Assembly: GCF_013523055.1 (NCBI RefSeq)
Contig: NZ_JAAMQM010000032.1
Coordinates: forward strand, 1-54,096
Length of the DNA stretch: 54,096 nucleotides
Direction: 5' to 3'
Source: Pseudomonas capeferrum
Lineage (GTDB): Bacteria > Pseudomonadota > Gammaproteobacteria > Pseudomonadales > Pseudomonadaceae
Positions 25,257 to 33,394 of the stretch are shown piece by piece (position 1 is the stretch's first letter; the number at the start of each line of letters is the position of its first letter). Below the pieces are notes generated by a model. It did not search any database. It was not told the DNA's origin and saw only the letters and a list, made by a program, of their open reading frames with translations. The translations under genes were made by a program, and so were the position numbers.

Positions 25257-26660
25257 TCAGCGATTGATGGTTATGGCCTCAGCCAGCTTTTGCGCTTGCC
25301 CGCGCGTAGCCAGGCAGTAGTACAACGGGCAAGTGACCAACAAGCCGAACAGCCATGACAGGTCGGCACCCTCGACCAGGTTCGAGTAAGGACCGACATA
25401 CAGCGCCGTGTTGGCAAAAGGCAGCTGCACCAGGATGCCGCAGGCATAGGCAATGATCGCGTGGTAGTTGAAACGACCGTAGATACCGCCATCGGCACTG
25501 AAGATCGAGTCGATGTCGTACTTACCCTTCTTGATCAGATAGAAGTCGATGAGGTTGATCGAGGCCCATGGCACCAGCACCAGCAACAACGCAAGGATCA
25601 GACCGATGAACTGGCCGATGAAGTCGGCCGAAGCATTCAAGGCGGTCATGCCACAGCAGAGCAGGATCACCGAGGCGAGGATTACCCGCACCTTGACGCT
25701 CGGCGACCATTGCGCGGCGAAGGTCTGGATGGCAGTCACGATGGACAGCACGGCGCCATACAGGTTGAGGGCGTTGTGGCTGATGATGTTGAGCAGGAAC
25801 AGCACCATCAGGATCGGACCCAACCAACCTGTGGCCTGCTTGACGGCCATCATGGCATCGGTGCCTTCCGGCACGGCCAGCACGGCGATCGCGCCGAAGC
25901 TGAAGCACAGGATGGTGCCCAGGGTGGCGCCGAAGTAGGTCGCCCAGAACGGCTTGGCGATACCGATTTCGCGAGGCAGGTAACGCGAGTAGTCCGAGGT
26001 ATAAGGAGAGAAGCTGATCTGCCAGATGACGCCAAGCGACACCGTGGCGATAAACCCGGACAGGTTGAATGCGCCACGGGTATAGAACTCGGCGGGCAGG
26101 TCCTGGGCGAAGATCATGACGAAACCGGCCAGCAGCGCGGAGCCCATGACCCAGGTGCCGATGCGGTTCAGGCTATGGATGAAGCGGTAACCGATCACGC
26201 CGATGGCCGTGGCGCTCAACGCGCCGATGATGATGGCTGTCGGCATCGGTACGCTCGGCGCGATGCCATGGATCGACTTGCCCGCCAGGACGATGTTGGA
26301 AATGAAGAAGCCCACGTAGATCAACGCGGTGAAGAAGACGATCAGCAAGGCGCCGTAGCGACCGAACTGCCCACGACTCTGCACCATTTGCGGAATGCCC
26401 AGCTGCGGTCCCTGCGCAGAGGCCAGGGCGATGACCACGCCCCCCAGCAAATGACCCACCACGATAGCGATCAGTCCCCAGAGCAGGTTCAGGTTGAACA
26501 CCTGGACCACCATGGCGCCGGTAACGATGGGCAGAGGCGCGATGTTGGTACTGAACCAGAGGGTGAACAGGTCGCGCGCCTTCCCATGGCGCTCTGCGGG
26601 TGGAACATAATCGACCGTGTGATTTTCGACAAACTGGTGCTGCGACGACGATTGGGACAT
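25257..26660 (-). CDS. NCS1-family (cytosine/purine-type) permease
   Basis: A 467-residue inner-membrane transporter with about twelve helices. The start PPAERHGKARDLFTLWFSTNIAPL and the segment ALASAQGPQLGIPQMVQSRGQFGRYG (about 78-103) are typical of NCS1 permeases such as CodB, and SPYTSDYSRYLP (about 216) is conserved in the family. Members carry cytosine, purines, hydantoins, allantoin or thiamine-related compounds with Na+ or H+. A promoter (26733-26760) with the palindromic operator in its spacer controls it, the same operator as the divergent monooxygenase operon, so it probably imports the compound that operon degrades. Confidence 0.9.
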   Translation of the reverse strand: MSQSSSQHQFVENHTVDYVPPAERHGKARDLFTLWFSTNIAPLPIVTGAMVVQVFNLNLLWGLIAIVVGHLLGGVVIALASAQGPQLGIPQMVQSRGQFGRYGALLIVFFTALIYVGFFISNIVLAGKSIHGIAPSVPMPTAIIIGALSATAIGVIGYRFIHSLNRIGTWVMGSALLAGFVMIFAQDLPAEFYTRGAFNLSGFIATVSLGVIWQISFSPYTSDYSRYLPREIGIAKPFWATYFGATLGTILCFSFGAIAVLAVPEGTDAMMAVKQATGWLGPILMVLFLLNIISHNALNLYGAVLSIVTAIQTFAAQWSPSVKVRVILASVILLCCGMTALNASADFIGQFIGLILALLLVLVPWASINLIDFYLIKKGKYDIDSIFSADGGIYGRFNYHAIIAYACGILVQLPFANTALYVGPYSNLVEGADLSWLFGLLVTCPLYYCLATRGQAQKLAEAITINR

Positions 26661-26732
26661 AGGAATTCAGCTCGAAAGGGTCGTTTTTATCTTTGTAGGA
26701 AACCGCTCAAGGCGGCCTCTCAGCTGAAGACC

Positions 26733-26760
26733 ATATTATGGTATTCCAGATTTTTGACAA
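26733..26760 (-). promoter_or_regulatory. Permease promoter with operator A in the spacer
   Basis: Read on the minus strand: TTGTCA (26760-26755), a 16-base spacer, TAATAT (26738-26733). The spacer ends with TGGAATACCA (26739-26748), a near-palindrome. The block CATATTATGGTATTCCA is identical in the promoter before the PotF-like gene at 39756-39783. A bound repressor would sit between the two promoter boxes. Confidence 0.75.
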
Positions 26761-26893
26761 TACTGATCTGTGTTTTGAATCAGCCTCTGATCCGCTTTTT
26801 AACAGGCCCCGGCATGCGCTCTTGTCTGCCGAAGCCAATGAATACGGGACCTTCAGCCGCTCATCGCTTGGTGGAAGCACAAGAAAATTCCGC

Positions 26894-26921
26894 TTGCAAA
26901 ATAGGTATTACGGTATACCAT
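26894..26921 (+). promoter_or_regulatory. Promoter/operator B before flavin reductase 1
   Basis: TTGCAA (26894-26899), 16 bases, TACCAT (26916-26921). The palindrome CGGTATACCA (26911-26920) overlaps the -10 element and is followed by TCAGACA. The same arrangement, including TATTAYGGTATACCATCAGA, occurs at 29081-29108. It lies 57 bases before the reductase start. Confidence 0.7.
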
Positions 26922-26977
26922 CAGACACATCAACGATAAAAATGCGGACCACCGCTGCCCCACCCGAGGACGACGCC

Positions 26978-27463
26978 ATGATCGACGCAACTGTCTACAA
27001 GAACGTTATGGGCTCCTTCCCGTCCGGCGTTACGGTGATCACTACCCTGGATGACGATGGCTCGATCGTCGGCCTGACCGCGAGCGCCTTCAGTTCCCTC
27101 TCCATGGACCCGCCGCTGGTACTGTTCTGCCCCAACTACAGCTCCGACTCCTACCCGGTACTGATCCGCAACAAGCGTTTCGCCATCCACCTGCTCTCCG
27201 GCGATCAACAGGCGGAAGCCTACGCCTTCGCCCGTAAGGGCAAGGACAAGGCCGCGGGGATCGAGTGGACCTTGAGCGAGCTGGGCAATCCGCTGTTGGC
27301 CAATGCCACGGCGATCATCGAATGCGAATTGTGGCGCGAGTACGAAGGTGGCGATCACGCCATCATGGTCGGCGCGGTGCAGAACCTGATCGTTCCGCAG
27401 GAAGCGCCACGGCCGATGATCTATTGTCGCGGCAAGATGGCCAGCCTGCCCGCCTTCGCCTGA
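26978..27463 (+). CDS. Flavin reductase (RutF/DIM6 type), copy 1
   Basis: A 161-residue flavin reductase that should reduce FMN with NAD(P)H and pass FMNH2 to the monooxygenase encoded next. Conserved parts: MGSFPSGVTVITT (residues 10-22), GLTASAFSSLSMDPPLVLFC (about 33-52) and the C-terminal GGDHAIMVGAVQNL. GAGGA stands eight bases before the ATG at 26978; the start agrees with the second copy at 32276, with which it shares roughly three quarters of its residues. The gene is transcribed from promoter B. The pairing with an LLM enzyme is the standard two-component monooxygenase layout. Confidence 0.9.
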   Translation: MIDATVYKNVMGSFPSGVTVITTLDDDGSIVGLTASAFSSLSMDPPLVLFCPNYSSDSYPVLIRNKRFAIHLLSGDQQAEAYAFARKGKDKAAGIEWTLSELGNPLLANATAIIECELWREYEGGDHAIMVGAVQNLIVPQEAPRPMIYCRGKMASLPAFA

Positions 27464-27553
27464 CCCTATTCTTGAGACGGGTGCAGGGCGCTCGTCGAGA
27501 CACCAGACGCCTGGCCCGCCCAGGCGCCATCTTTCAGATCCGAGGAATGCCCC

Positions 27554-28597
27554 ATGAAATTTTCGTTGTTCGTGCACATGGAACGTTGGGATGAACAGGT
27601 CAGCCATCGTCAGCTGTTCGAAGACCTGACCGAACTGACCCTGATGGCCGAGAACGGCGGTTTCAGTACCGTGTGGATCGGCGAACATCACGCCATGGAA
27701 TACACCATCTCGCCGAGCCCGATGCCCCTGCTGGCCTACCTGGCCGCGCGCACCGACAAGATCCGCCTGGGTGCCGGCACCATCATCGCGCCGTTCTGGA
27801 ATCCGATTCGTGTCGCAGGCGAATGCGCCCTGCTCGACGTGATCAGCAACGGTCGCATGGAAGTGGGCCTGGCCCGCGGCGCCTATCAGTTCGAGTTCGA
27901 TCGCATGGCCAATGGCATGCCCGCCTCCGATGGCGGCAAGGCCTTGCGCGAGATGGTCCCGGCCGTGCGCGCACTGTGGCAGGGCGACTACGCCCATGAG
28001 GGCGAGGTGTACAAGTTCCCGACGTCCACCAGCGTGCCCAAGCCAGTGCAGGACGGCATGCCACCGATGTGGATCGCCGCGCGCGACCCGGATTCGCACA
28101 ACTTCGCGGTGAAGAACGGCTGCAACGTCATGGTCACCCCGCTGATGAAGGGCGACGAAGAAGTGCTGGACCTGAAGAACAAGTTCCAGGCCGCTCTGGA
28201 CAACAACCCCGAAGTGCCGCGTCCGCAGCTGATGGTCCTGCGCCACACCCACGTGCACAGCCCGTCCGAGCCGGAAGGCTGGAAGGTCGGCGCCCAGGCC
28301 ATTTCGCGCTTCTACCGCACCTTCGATGCCTGGTTCGGCAACAAGACCACCCCGAACAACGGCTTCCTCGCACCGAGCCCGGAAGAAAAATTCGCCGAGC
28401 GTCCGGAGTTCGCGCTGGAGAACATTCGCAAGAACACCATGATCGGCACCCCGGAAGAAATCATCGCGCGCATCAAGTACTACCAGGAACTGGGCGTCGA
28501 CGAATTCAGCTTCTGGTGTGACAACAGCTTGCCGCATGCCGAGAAGAAGAAATCGCTGGAGCTGTTCATCAAGGAAGTGGTACCGGCGTTCGCCTGA
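27554..28597 (+). CDS. LLM-class FMNH2-dependent monooxygenase
   Basis: A 347-residue bacterial-luciferase-like enzyme with a single TIM barrel. Visible parts: FSTVWIGEHHAMEYTISPSP (about residues 37-56), IRLGAGTIIAPFWNPIRVAGE (about 73-93), and GRMEVGLARGAYQFEF (about 104-119). It uses FMNH2 from flavin reductase 1, 90 bases upstream, and O2 to oxidise a small molecule. RutA, which opens uracil, and pyridine or pyrazine ring-opening enzymes belong to the same superfamily, but this is not close enough by eye to RutA to call the substrate. A strong terminator follows. Confidence 0.9.
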   Translation: MKFSLFVHMERWDEQVSHRQLFEDLTELTLMAENGGFSTVWIGEHHAMEYTISPSPMPLLAYLAARTDKIRLGAGTIIAPFWNPIRVAGECALLDVISNGRMEVGLARGAYQFEFDRMANGMPASDGGKALREMVPAVRALWQGDYAHEGEVYKFPTSTSVPKPVQDGMPPMWIAARDPDSHNFAVKNGCNVMVTPLMKGDEEVLDLKNKFQAALDNNPEVPRPQLMVLRHTHVHSPSEPEGWKVGAQAISRFYRTFDAWFGNKTTPNNGFLAPSPEEKFAERPEFALENIRKNTMIGTPEEIIARIKYYQELGVDEFSFWCDNSLPHAEKKKSLELFIKEVVPAFA

Positions 28598-28622
28598 TTC
28601 GCGTGACCTGAAGTCTTGCGGG

Positions 28623-28672
28623 AAAAAGCCCGCTCGCGCATGCCCCTGTGGCGTGAGCGAGCGGGCTTTTTT
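28623..28672 (+). terminator. Rho-independent terminator after the LLM gene
   Basis: AAAAAGCCCGCTCGC and GCGAGCGGGCTTTTTT form a perfect 15-base-pair stem including the A/T tract. It separates the reductase-LLM operon from the AA_synth operon. Confidence 0.92.
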
Positions 28673-28839
28673 GTTGAGTCCAGAGGGTAGATAGCCACCT
28701 GCAACCGGTGGAGGGATAAATCTTCGTGGAGCTGTCTCGGCAGTGATGAGCAAAAGCACCTGTATAGCCCAATGCCAACCAGGCAAGGAAAAGTCATCAG
28801 GTTTGATTGCTAGCTCTCTTGTTCGGCCTCCGAATTATG

Positions 28840-28958
28840 CAGTGACGCTGATGACCCATCGCGGGACAAGCCCGCTCCCCACCGGGGTGTGGTGTTCCCG
28901 GGGTGCAGCGTGCCAGGTGCGAGCGGGCTTGTTCCGCGACAAACCATCAGCGTCACTG
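28840..28958. repeat. REP pair (BIME) between the two catabolic operons
   Basis: Outer arms CAGTGACGCTGATG (28840-28853) and CATCAGCGTCACTG (28945-28958) are perfectly inverted, and inside them lie the REP cores ATCGCGGGACAAGCCCGCTC and GAGCGGGCTTGTTCCGCGAC. The rest of the 549-base gap holds the LLM terminator on the left and promoter C on the right. Confidence 0.88.
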
Positions 28959-29080
28959 AAGATTCCAGAAGCCGAAGGCTAAACATAGCAACTTGAACCA
29001 ACCGCCTTCTCTCGACTGACCAGCATTACCCGCACAACCGCACCTTTCGTCCCCTGCACCAAGAAATTTTCCGGCACCTC

Positions 29081-29108
29081 TTGCACAACAAATATTATGG
29101 TATACCAT
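29081..29108 (+). promoter_or_regulatory. Promoter/operator C before the AA_synth operon
   Basis: TTGCAC (29081-29086), 16 bases, TACCAT (29103-29108). ATGGTATACCAT (29097-29108) is a perfect 12-base palindrome covering the -10 element, followed by CAGACA as in site B. It lies 38 bases before the first gene of the operon. Confidence 0.75.
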
Positions 29109-29146
29109 CAGACAACAAGCCCTAATAACCTCCACAGGAGCCGTCC

Positions 29147-29737
29147 ATGAGTTTCGAAATCCGCAAGATCGTCACCTACTCCGAAGAAACCCGCATCGAA
29201 GGTGGCAAGGCTACCGACAAGCCGGTGACCATGGTCGGTCTGGCCGTGGTGATCAAGAACCCATGGGCTGGCCGCGGCTTCGTCGAAGACCTCAAGCCCG
29301 AGATCCGCGCCAATTGCTCCGAACTGGGTGCGCTGATGGTCGAGCGCCTGACCGCAGCCATCGGCGGCGCCGACAAGATCGAAGCCTATGGCAAGGCTGC
29401 CGTGGTGGGCGCCGACGGGGAAATCGAACACGCCTCCGCGGTCATCCATACCCTGCGTTTCGGCAACCACTACCGTGAAGCGGTTCAGGCCAAGAGCTAC
29501 CTGAGCTTCACCAACAAGCGCGGCGGCCCGGGCACCTCGATCCAGATCCCGATGATGCAGAAGGACGACGAGGGCCTGCGCTCCCACTACATCACCCTGG
29601 AAATGCAGATCGAAGACGCGCCGCGCGCCGACGAGATCGTCGTGGTCCTGGGCGCCGCCGACGGTGGCCGCCTGCACCCGCGCATCGGCAACCGCTACAT
29701 CGATCTGGAAGAACTGGCTGCAGAAAAAGCTCAATAA
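29147..29737 (+). CDS. AA_synth family protein (PF06684/DUF1185)
   Basis: A 196-residue cytoplasmic protein of the family labelled amino acid synthesis. It opens MSFEIRKIVTYSEETRIEGG and has conserved segments NPWAGRGFVEDLKP (about residues 39-52), EAYGKAAVVG (about 80) and RGGPGTSIQIPM (about 120). Published structures of two family members describe a chorismate-mutase-like (YjgF-like) fold; the reaction is not established. AGGAG lies nine bases before the ATG. It is the first gene of the operon behind promoter C. By position it could play the part that the YjgF-fold protein RutC plays in the Rut pathway; that is inference. Confidence 0.85.
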   Translation: MSFEIRKIVTYSEETRIEGGKATDKPVTMVGLAVVIKNPWAGRGFVEDLKPEIRANCSELGALMVERLTAAIGGADKIEAYGKAAVVGADGEIEHASAVIHTLRFGNHYREAVQAKSYLSFTNKRGGPGTSIQIPMMQKDDEGLRSHYITLEMQIEDAPRADEIVVVLGAADGGRLHPRIGNRYIDLEELAAEKAQ

Positions 29738-29950
29738 CAATAACCAGACGGGCCGGGGCGTGCCTGTTGGACTGCAAGGTCGATTCGAGCACTCCCGTGT
29801 GAGTGCGAGAGCAGCCACGCTAGCGCCATGACGAGTCGTAGCATCCCTGCGGCATGTCAGAGCAGTGCAGCGTGGCCGCAACGGGTGCCCTGGAGCGCCC
29901 GTATCGTCACAGCCACAACCGCCACGCCCGACCTTCAAGGAGCGCCCTCC

Positions 29951-30784
29951 ATGATTCAGCCTGTCGCTGAACGTACACCCGCCGGGACCAGCTACCTGGC
30001 ACTCGGCCAGGGCCAACCCGTGGTGCTGATCCACGGCGTCGGTCTGAACAAGGAAATGTGGGGCGGACAATTCGTCGGCCTGGCCAACGACTATCGCGTC
30101 ATCGCCTACGACATGCTCGGCCATGGCAAGAGCCCGCTCCCCGATGTCGGTACCGACCTGCAAGGCTATGCCGCGCAGCTGGCGGAATTGCTCGACCACC
30201 TGCAGATCCCGCAAGCCACGGTCATCGGCTTCTCCATGGGTGGCCTGGTCGCCCGTGCCTTCGCCCTGCACTACCCGCAACGCATCTCGGCGCTGGTCGT
30301 GCTCAACAGCGTGTTCAACCGCACGCCAGAGCAGAGCGCCGGCGTTATCGCGCGCGCCGCCCAGGCAGCGGAACTGGGCCCCGACGCCAACGTCGATGCG
30401 GCACTGGAGCGTTGGTTCAGCCGCGAGTACAAGGCTGCCAACCCGGCCCAGGTCGCCGCCATTCGGCAGACCCTGGCAAGTAACGACCCGCAGGGCTACC
30501 ACACCACCTATTCATTGTTCGCCACACAGGACATGTATCGGGCCGATGACCTGGGCAGCATCCAGGTACCGGCGCTGATCGCCACCGGTGAACTCGACCT
30601 GGGCTCCACCCCGACCATGACCCGCCAGCTCGCCGCGCGTATTCCCGGCGCGCAGAGCGTGGTCCTCGCCGAGCAACGGCACATGATGCCGGTGGAAGCG
30701 CCGCGGGAAGTCAACAGGATGCTCCTGGACTTCCTCAGCCACGCCCGTACCCTCTCCGATTCTGCCAAGGGGATTGTTGCATGA
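29951..30784 (+). CDS. Alpha/beta hydrolase, RutD/3-oxoadipate-enol-lactonase type
   Basis: A 277-residue hydrolase. The oxyanion-hole segment is VVLIHGVGLN (about residues 25-34), the nucleophile elbow GFSMGG gives Ser (about residue 99), the acid is likely Asp in TGELDLG (about 216) and the His is in QRHMMPVEAP (about 243). RutD and PcaD belong to this group and cleave carbamates, amides or enol-lactones. AAGGAG precedes the ATG at 29951; a longer frame upstream has no such signal. The stop overlaps the aldehyde dehydrogenase start by four bases (ATGA), so the products are coupled. Confidence 0.88.
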   Translation: MIQPVAERTPAGTSYLALGQGQPVVLIHGVGLNKEMWGGQFVGLANDYRVIAYDMLGHGKSPLPDVGTDLQGYAAQLAELLDHLQIPQATVIGFSMGGLVARAFALHYPQRISALVVLNSVFNRTPEQSAGVIARAAQAAELGPDANVDAALERWFSREYKAANPAQVAAIRQTLASNDPQGYHTTYSLFATQDMYRADDLGSIQVPALIATGELDLGSTPTMTRQLAARIPGAQSVVLAEQRHMMPVEAPREVNRMLLDFLSHARTLSDSAKGIVA

Positions 30785-32262
30785 CACTCGTTAGTTTCCA
30801 GATGTGCATCGACGGCCAATGGTGCGATGCGCAAAGCGGCAAGACCTTCGACAGTCTCGACCCTGCCACCGCCAAGGTCTGGGCCCAACTGCCCGATGCC
30901 GACGAGGCGGACGTCGAGCTGGCCGTTCAGGCCGCCCAGCGCGCCTTCGACAATCCGGCCTGGCGCGGCCTCACCGCCACAGCTCGCGGCAAGCTGCTGC
31001 GACGCCTGGGTGACCTGATCGCCGACAACAAGGAACACCTGGCCCAGCTGGAAAGCCGCGACAACGGCAAGCTGATCCGCGAAACCCGCGGCCAGGTCGG
31101 CTATCTGCCGGAATTCTTCCACTACACCGCAGGCCTGGCCGACAAGCTCGAAGGCGGCACCTTGCCGCTGGACAAGCCTGACCTCTTCGCCTACACCGTG
31201 CACGAGCCGATCGGCGTGGTCGCCGGGATCATTCCCTGGAACAGCCCGCTGTACCTGACCGCGATCAAGCTGGCACCGGCGCTGGCCGCCGGCAACACCA
31301 TCGTCCTCAAGCCGTCCGAGCACGCTTCGGCGACCATCCTCGAGCTGGGACGCCTGGCCTTGGAAGCCGGCTTCCCGCCGGGTGTGGTCAACGTGGTGAC
31401 CGGCTACGGCCCAAGCACGGGAGCGGCACTTACCCGCCATCCCCTGGTGCGCAAGATCGCCTTCACCGGCGGCGCCGCCACCGCTCGCCACGTGGTTCGC
31501 AGCAGCGCCGAGAACTTCGCCAAGCTGTCTCTGGAGCTGGGCGGCAAGTCGCCGAACATCATTTTCGCCGACGCCGACCTGGACAGCGCCATCAATGGCG
31601 CCGTCGCCGGTATCTACGCGGCCTCCGGGCAGAGCTGCGTGGCCGGTTCGCGCCTGCTGGTGCAGGACGAGATCTTCGACGAGTTCGTCGAGCGCCTGGT
31701 GGCGCGTGCCAAGCGCATCCGGATCGGCAGTCCGCAGGATGAACAGAGCGAGATGGGCCCGATGGCCACCGCGCAACAGCTGGCCGTGGTCGAGAACCTG
31801 GTGGCTGCCGCCAAGGCCGAGGGTGCCAAGCTGCACCTGGGTGGCAAACGCGCCGAGGTCGAGGGTGAAGGCTGGTTCTACGAGCCGACCCTGTTCGAAT
31901 GCGACAGCAACTCGATGACCATCATGCAGGAAGAGGTGTTCGGCCCGGTCGCTTCGGTCATCCGCTTCAAGACCGAAGAAGAAGCCCTGGCCATCGCCAA
32001 CGACTCGCAGTTCGGCCTTGCCGCCGGGATCTGGACCCGCGACCTGGGCCGCGCCCACCGTCTGGCGCGCGACGTGCGCTCGGGTATCATCTGGGTCAAT
32101 ACCTATCGCGCCGTGTCGGCCATGGCGCCGATCGGTGGCTTCAAGAACAGCGGCTATGGCCGCGAGAGCGGCATCGATTCGGTGCTCGCCTATACCGAGC
32201 TGAAGACCGTGTGGATCAATCTTTCCACCGCGCCGATGCCCGATCCCTTCGTGATGCGTTGA
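30781..32262 (+). CDS. NAD(P)-dependent aldehyde dehydrogenase
   Basis: A 493-residue aldehyde dehydrogenase of usual length. Motifs: IIPWNSPLYL (about residues 150-159), the catalytic Glu in LELGGKSPN (about 251), the catalytic Cys in ASGQSCVAGSR (about 285), and EEVFGPVASV (about 384). It should oxidise an aldehyde or semialdehyde made by the monooxygenase and hydrolase to the acid. Thirteen bases separate it from flavin reductase 2. The exact aldehyde is unknown. Confidence 0.92.
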   Translation: MTLVSFQMCIDGQWCDAQSGKTFDSLDPATAKVWAQLPDADEADVELAVQAAQRAFDNPAWRGLTATARGKLLRRLGDLIADNKEHLAQLESRDNGKLIRETRGQVGYLPEFFHYTAGLADKLEGGTLPLDKPDLFAYTVHEPIGVVAGIIPWNSPLYLTAIKLAPALAAGNTIVLKPSEHASATILELGRLALEAGFPPGVVNVVTGYGPSTGAALTRHPLVRKIAFTGGAATARHVVRSSAENFAKLSLELGGKSPNIIFADADLDSAINGAVAGIYAASGQSCVAGSRLLVQDEIFDEFVERLVARAKRIRIGSPQDEQSEMGPMATAQQLAVVENLVAAAKAEGAKLHLGGKRAEVEGEGWFYEPTLFECDSNSMTIMQEEVFGPVASVIRFKTEEEALAIANDSQFGLAAGIWTRDLGRAHRLARDVRSGIIWVNTYRAVSAMAPIGGFKNSGYGRESGIDSVLAYTELKTVWINLSTAPMPDPFVMR

Positions 32263-32275
32263 GAGGCCTATTGCC

Positions 32276-32761
32276 ATGATCGAACCCGGCATCTACAAAG
32301 ACGTGATGGGCTCCTTCCCATCGGGCGTCACCGTGGTCACTACCCTCGACGCCGATGGCGGCATCGTGGGCATCACCGCCAGTGCGTTCAGCGCGCTGTC
32401 GATCGACCCGGCGCTGGTACTGTTCTGCCCCAACTATGCCTCGGACACCTACCCGATCCTGCGTGACAGCAAGCGCTTCGCCATTCACCTGCTGTCCGCC
32501 GACCAGACCGCCGAGGCCTATGCCTTCGCCGGTAAGGGCAAGGACAAGGCCAAAAACATCGAGTGGCACCTGAGCGAACTGGGTAACCCCTTGTTGCCCA
32601 AGGCCACCGCCATTATCGAATGCGAATTGTGGCGCGAGTACGATGGCGGCGATCATGCCATCATCGTCGGTGCGGTGAAGAACCTGGTCTTCCCTGAAAA
32701 CCCGGTCACCCCGATGGTCTACCATCGAGGCAAGTTGGGCGCCCTGCCACCCTTGGGTTGA
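32276..32761 (+). CDS. Flavin reductase (RutF/DIM6 type), copy 2
   Basis: A 161-residue paralogue of the reductase at 26978: same length, same start (MIEPGIYKDVMGSFPSGVTV against MIDATVYKNVMGSFPSGVTV) and same C-terminal GGDHAI-VGAV block. GAGAGG precedes the ATG. Having one copy in each operon allows FMNH2 supply even if only one operon is active, or the copies may serve different oxygenases. No second LLM gene is next to this one. Confidence 0.9.
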   Translation: MIEPGIYKDVMGSFPSGVTVVTTLDADGGIVGITASAFSALSIDPALVLFCPNYASDTYPILRDSKRFAIHLLSADQTAEAYAFAGKGKDKAKNIEWHLSELGNPLLPKATAIIECELWREYDGGDHAIIVGAVKNLVFPENPVTPMVYHRGKLGALPPLG

Positions 32762-32916
32762 TGGCCCTTCGCGGCACCCGTGGGAGCGTCGGTTCGCCGA
32801 TGCGACTTGCCCGCGAAGGTGCCGCGGATCAGCCCCTGGATTCGCATTGGTTTTGGGGGCCGTGCCGTTCCGTCACCCTCGGTCACAGCCCCCTGTTTCT
32901 TTCCGGAGTACCGTAC

Positions 32917-33306
32917 ATGAGCAACGAGAAGTACGAAAAAGGCCTGCAGATCCGTACCCAGGTACTGGGCGAGGACTACGTCAACCGTTCGATCCAGAAT
33001 GCCGACGAGTTCACCAAGCCCTTGCAGGAGATGGTGACCGAATACTGCTGGGGCCACGTCTGGGGCCGCGACGGCTTGTCGCTCAAAGAGCGCAGCATGA
33101 TAAACTTGGCCATGATTTCCGCGCTCAACCGCCCCCACGAGCTCAAGCTGCACATCCGCGGCGCCTTGCGTAACGGCTTGAGCCGTGAACAGATTCGCGA
33201 AATCCTGCTCCAGGTCGGCATTTATTGCGGCGTTCCCGCGGCGGTGGACAGTTTCCGCCTTGCCCGCGAAGCGTTCGCCGAAGCCGATGCGGAGTCAACC
33301 CGTTAA
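32917..33306 (+). CDS. Carboxymuconolactone-decarboxylase-type protein (PcaC-like)
   Basis: A 129-residue protein of the CMD family closer to PcaC than to AhpD: it has LSLKERSMINLAMISALNRPHELKLHIRGALRNG in pieces (the MINLAMISAL and HELKLHIRGAL segments, residues 61-88) and no CxxC motif; a single Cys sits in YCGVPAA. PcaC enzymes decarboxylate carboxymuconolactone. GGAG stands nine bases before the ATG at 32917. In this operon a decarboxylation or isomerisation of a ring-opened intermediate is plausible but unproven. Confidence 0.85.
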   Translation: MSNEKYEKGLQIRTQVLGEDYVNRSIQNADEFTKPLQEMVTEYCWGHVWGRDGLSLKERSMINLAMISALNRPHELKLHIRGALRNGLSREQIREILLQVGIYCGVPAAVDSFRLAREAFAEADAESTR

Positions 33307-33328
33307 CCACGGGCTGTTCGAACCACTG

Positions 33329-33359
33329 CATGGAGCACCTCGGTTCGCGGTGCTCCATG
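33329..33359 (+). promoter_or_regulatory. Perfect hairpin in the leader of the GntR gene
   Basis: CATGGAGCACC and GGTGCTCCATG form an 11-base-pair stem around TCGGTTCGC, 36 bases before the regulator start. There is no T-tract, so it may be an attenuator, processing site or mRNA-stability element rather than a terminator. Confidence 0.5.
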
Positions 33360-33394
33360 GGTCATGGCGCAACAGCCTCATCAGAGCGCACCCA

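Noticed and set aside
25461..26939. A 492-codon open frame on the plus strand
   Set aside because: Antisense to the NCS1 permease; rich in Asp, Gln and His, as expected for the complement of a membrane-protein gene.
26930..28786. A 618-codon open frame on the minus strand
   Set aside because: It is antisense to flavin reductase 1 and the LLM gene, both of which have clear family motifs and start signals; long antisense frames are common in GC-rich genes.
30508..32292. A 594-codon open frame on the minus strand
   Set aside because: Antisense to the aldehyde dehydrogenase, with no family motifs of its own.
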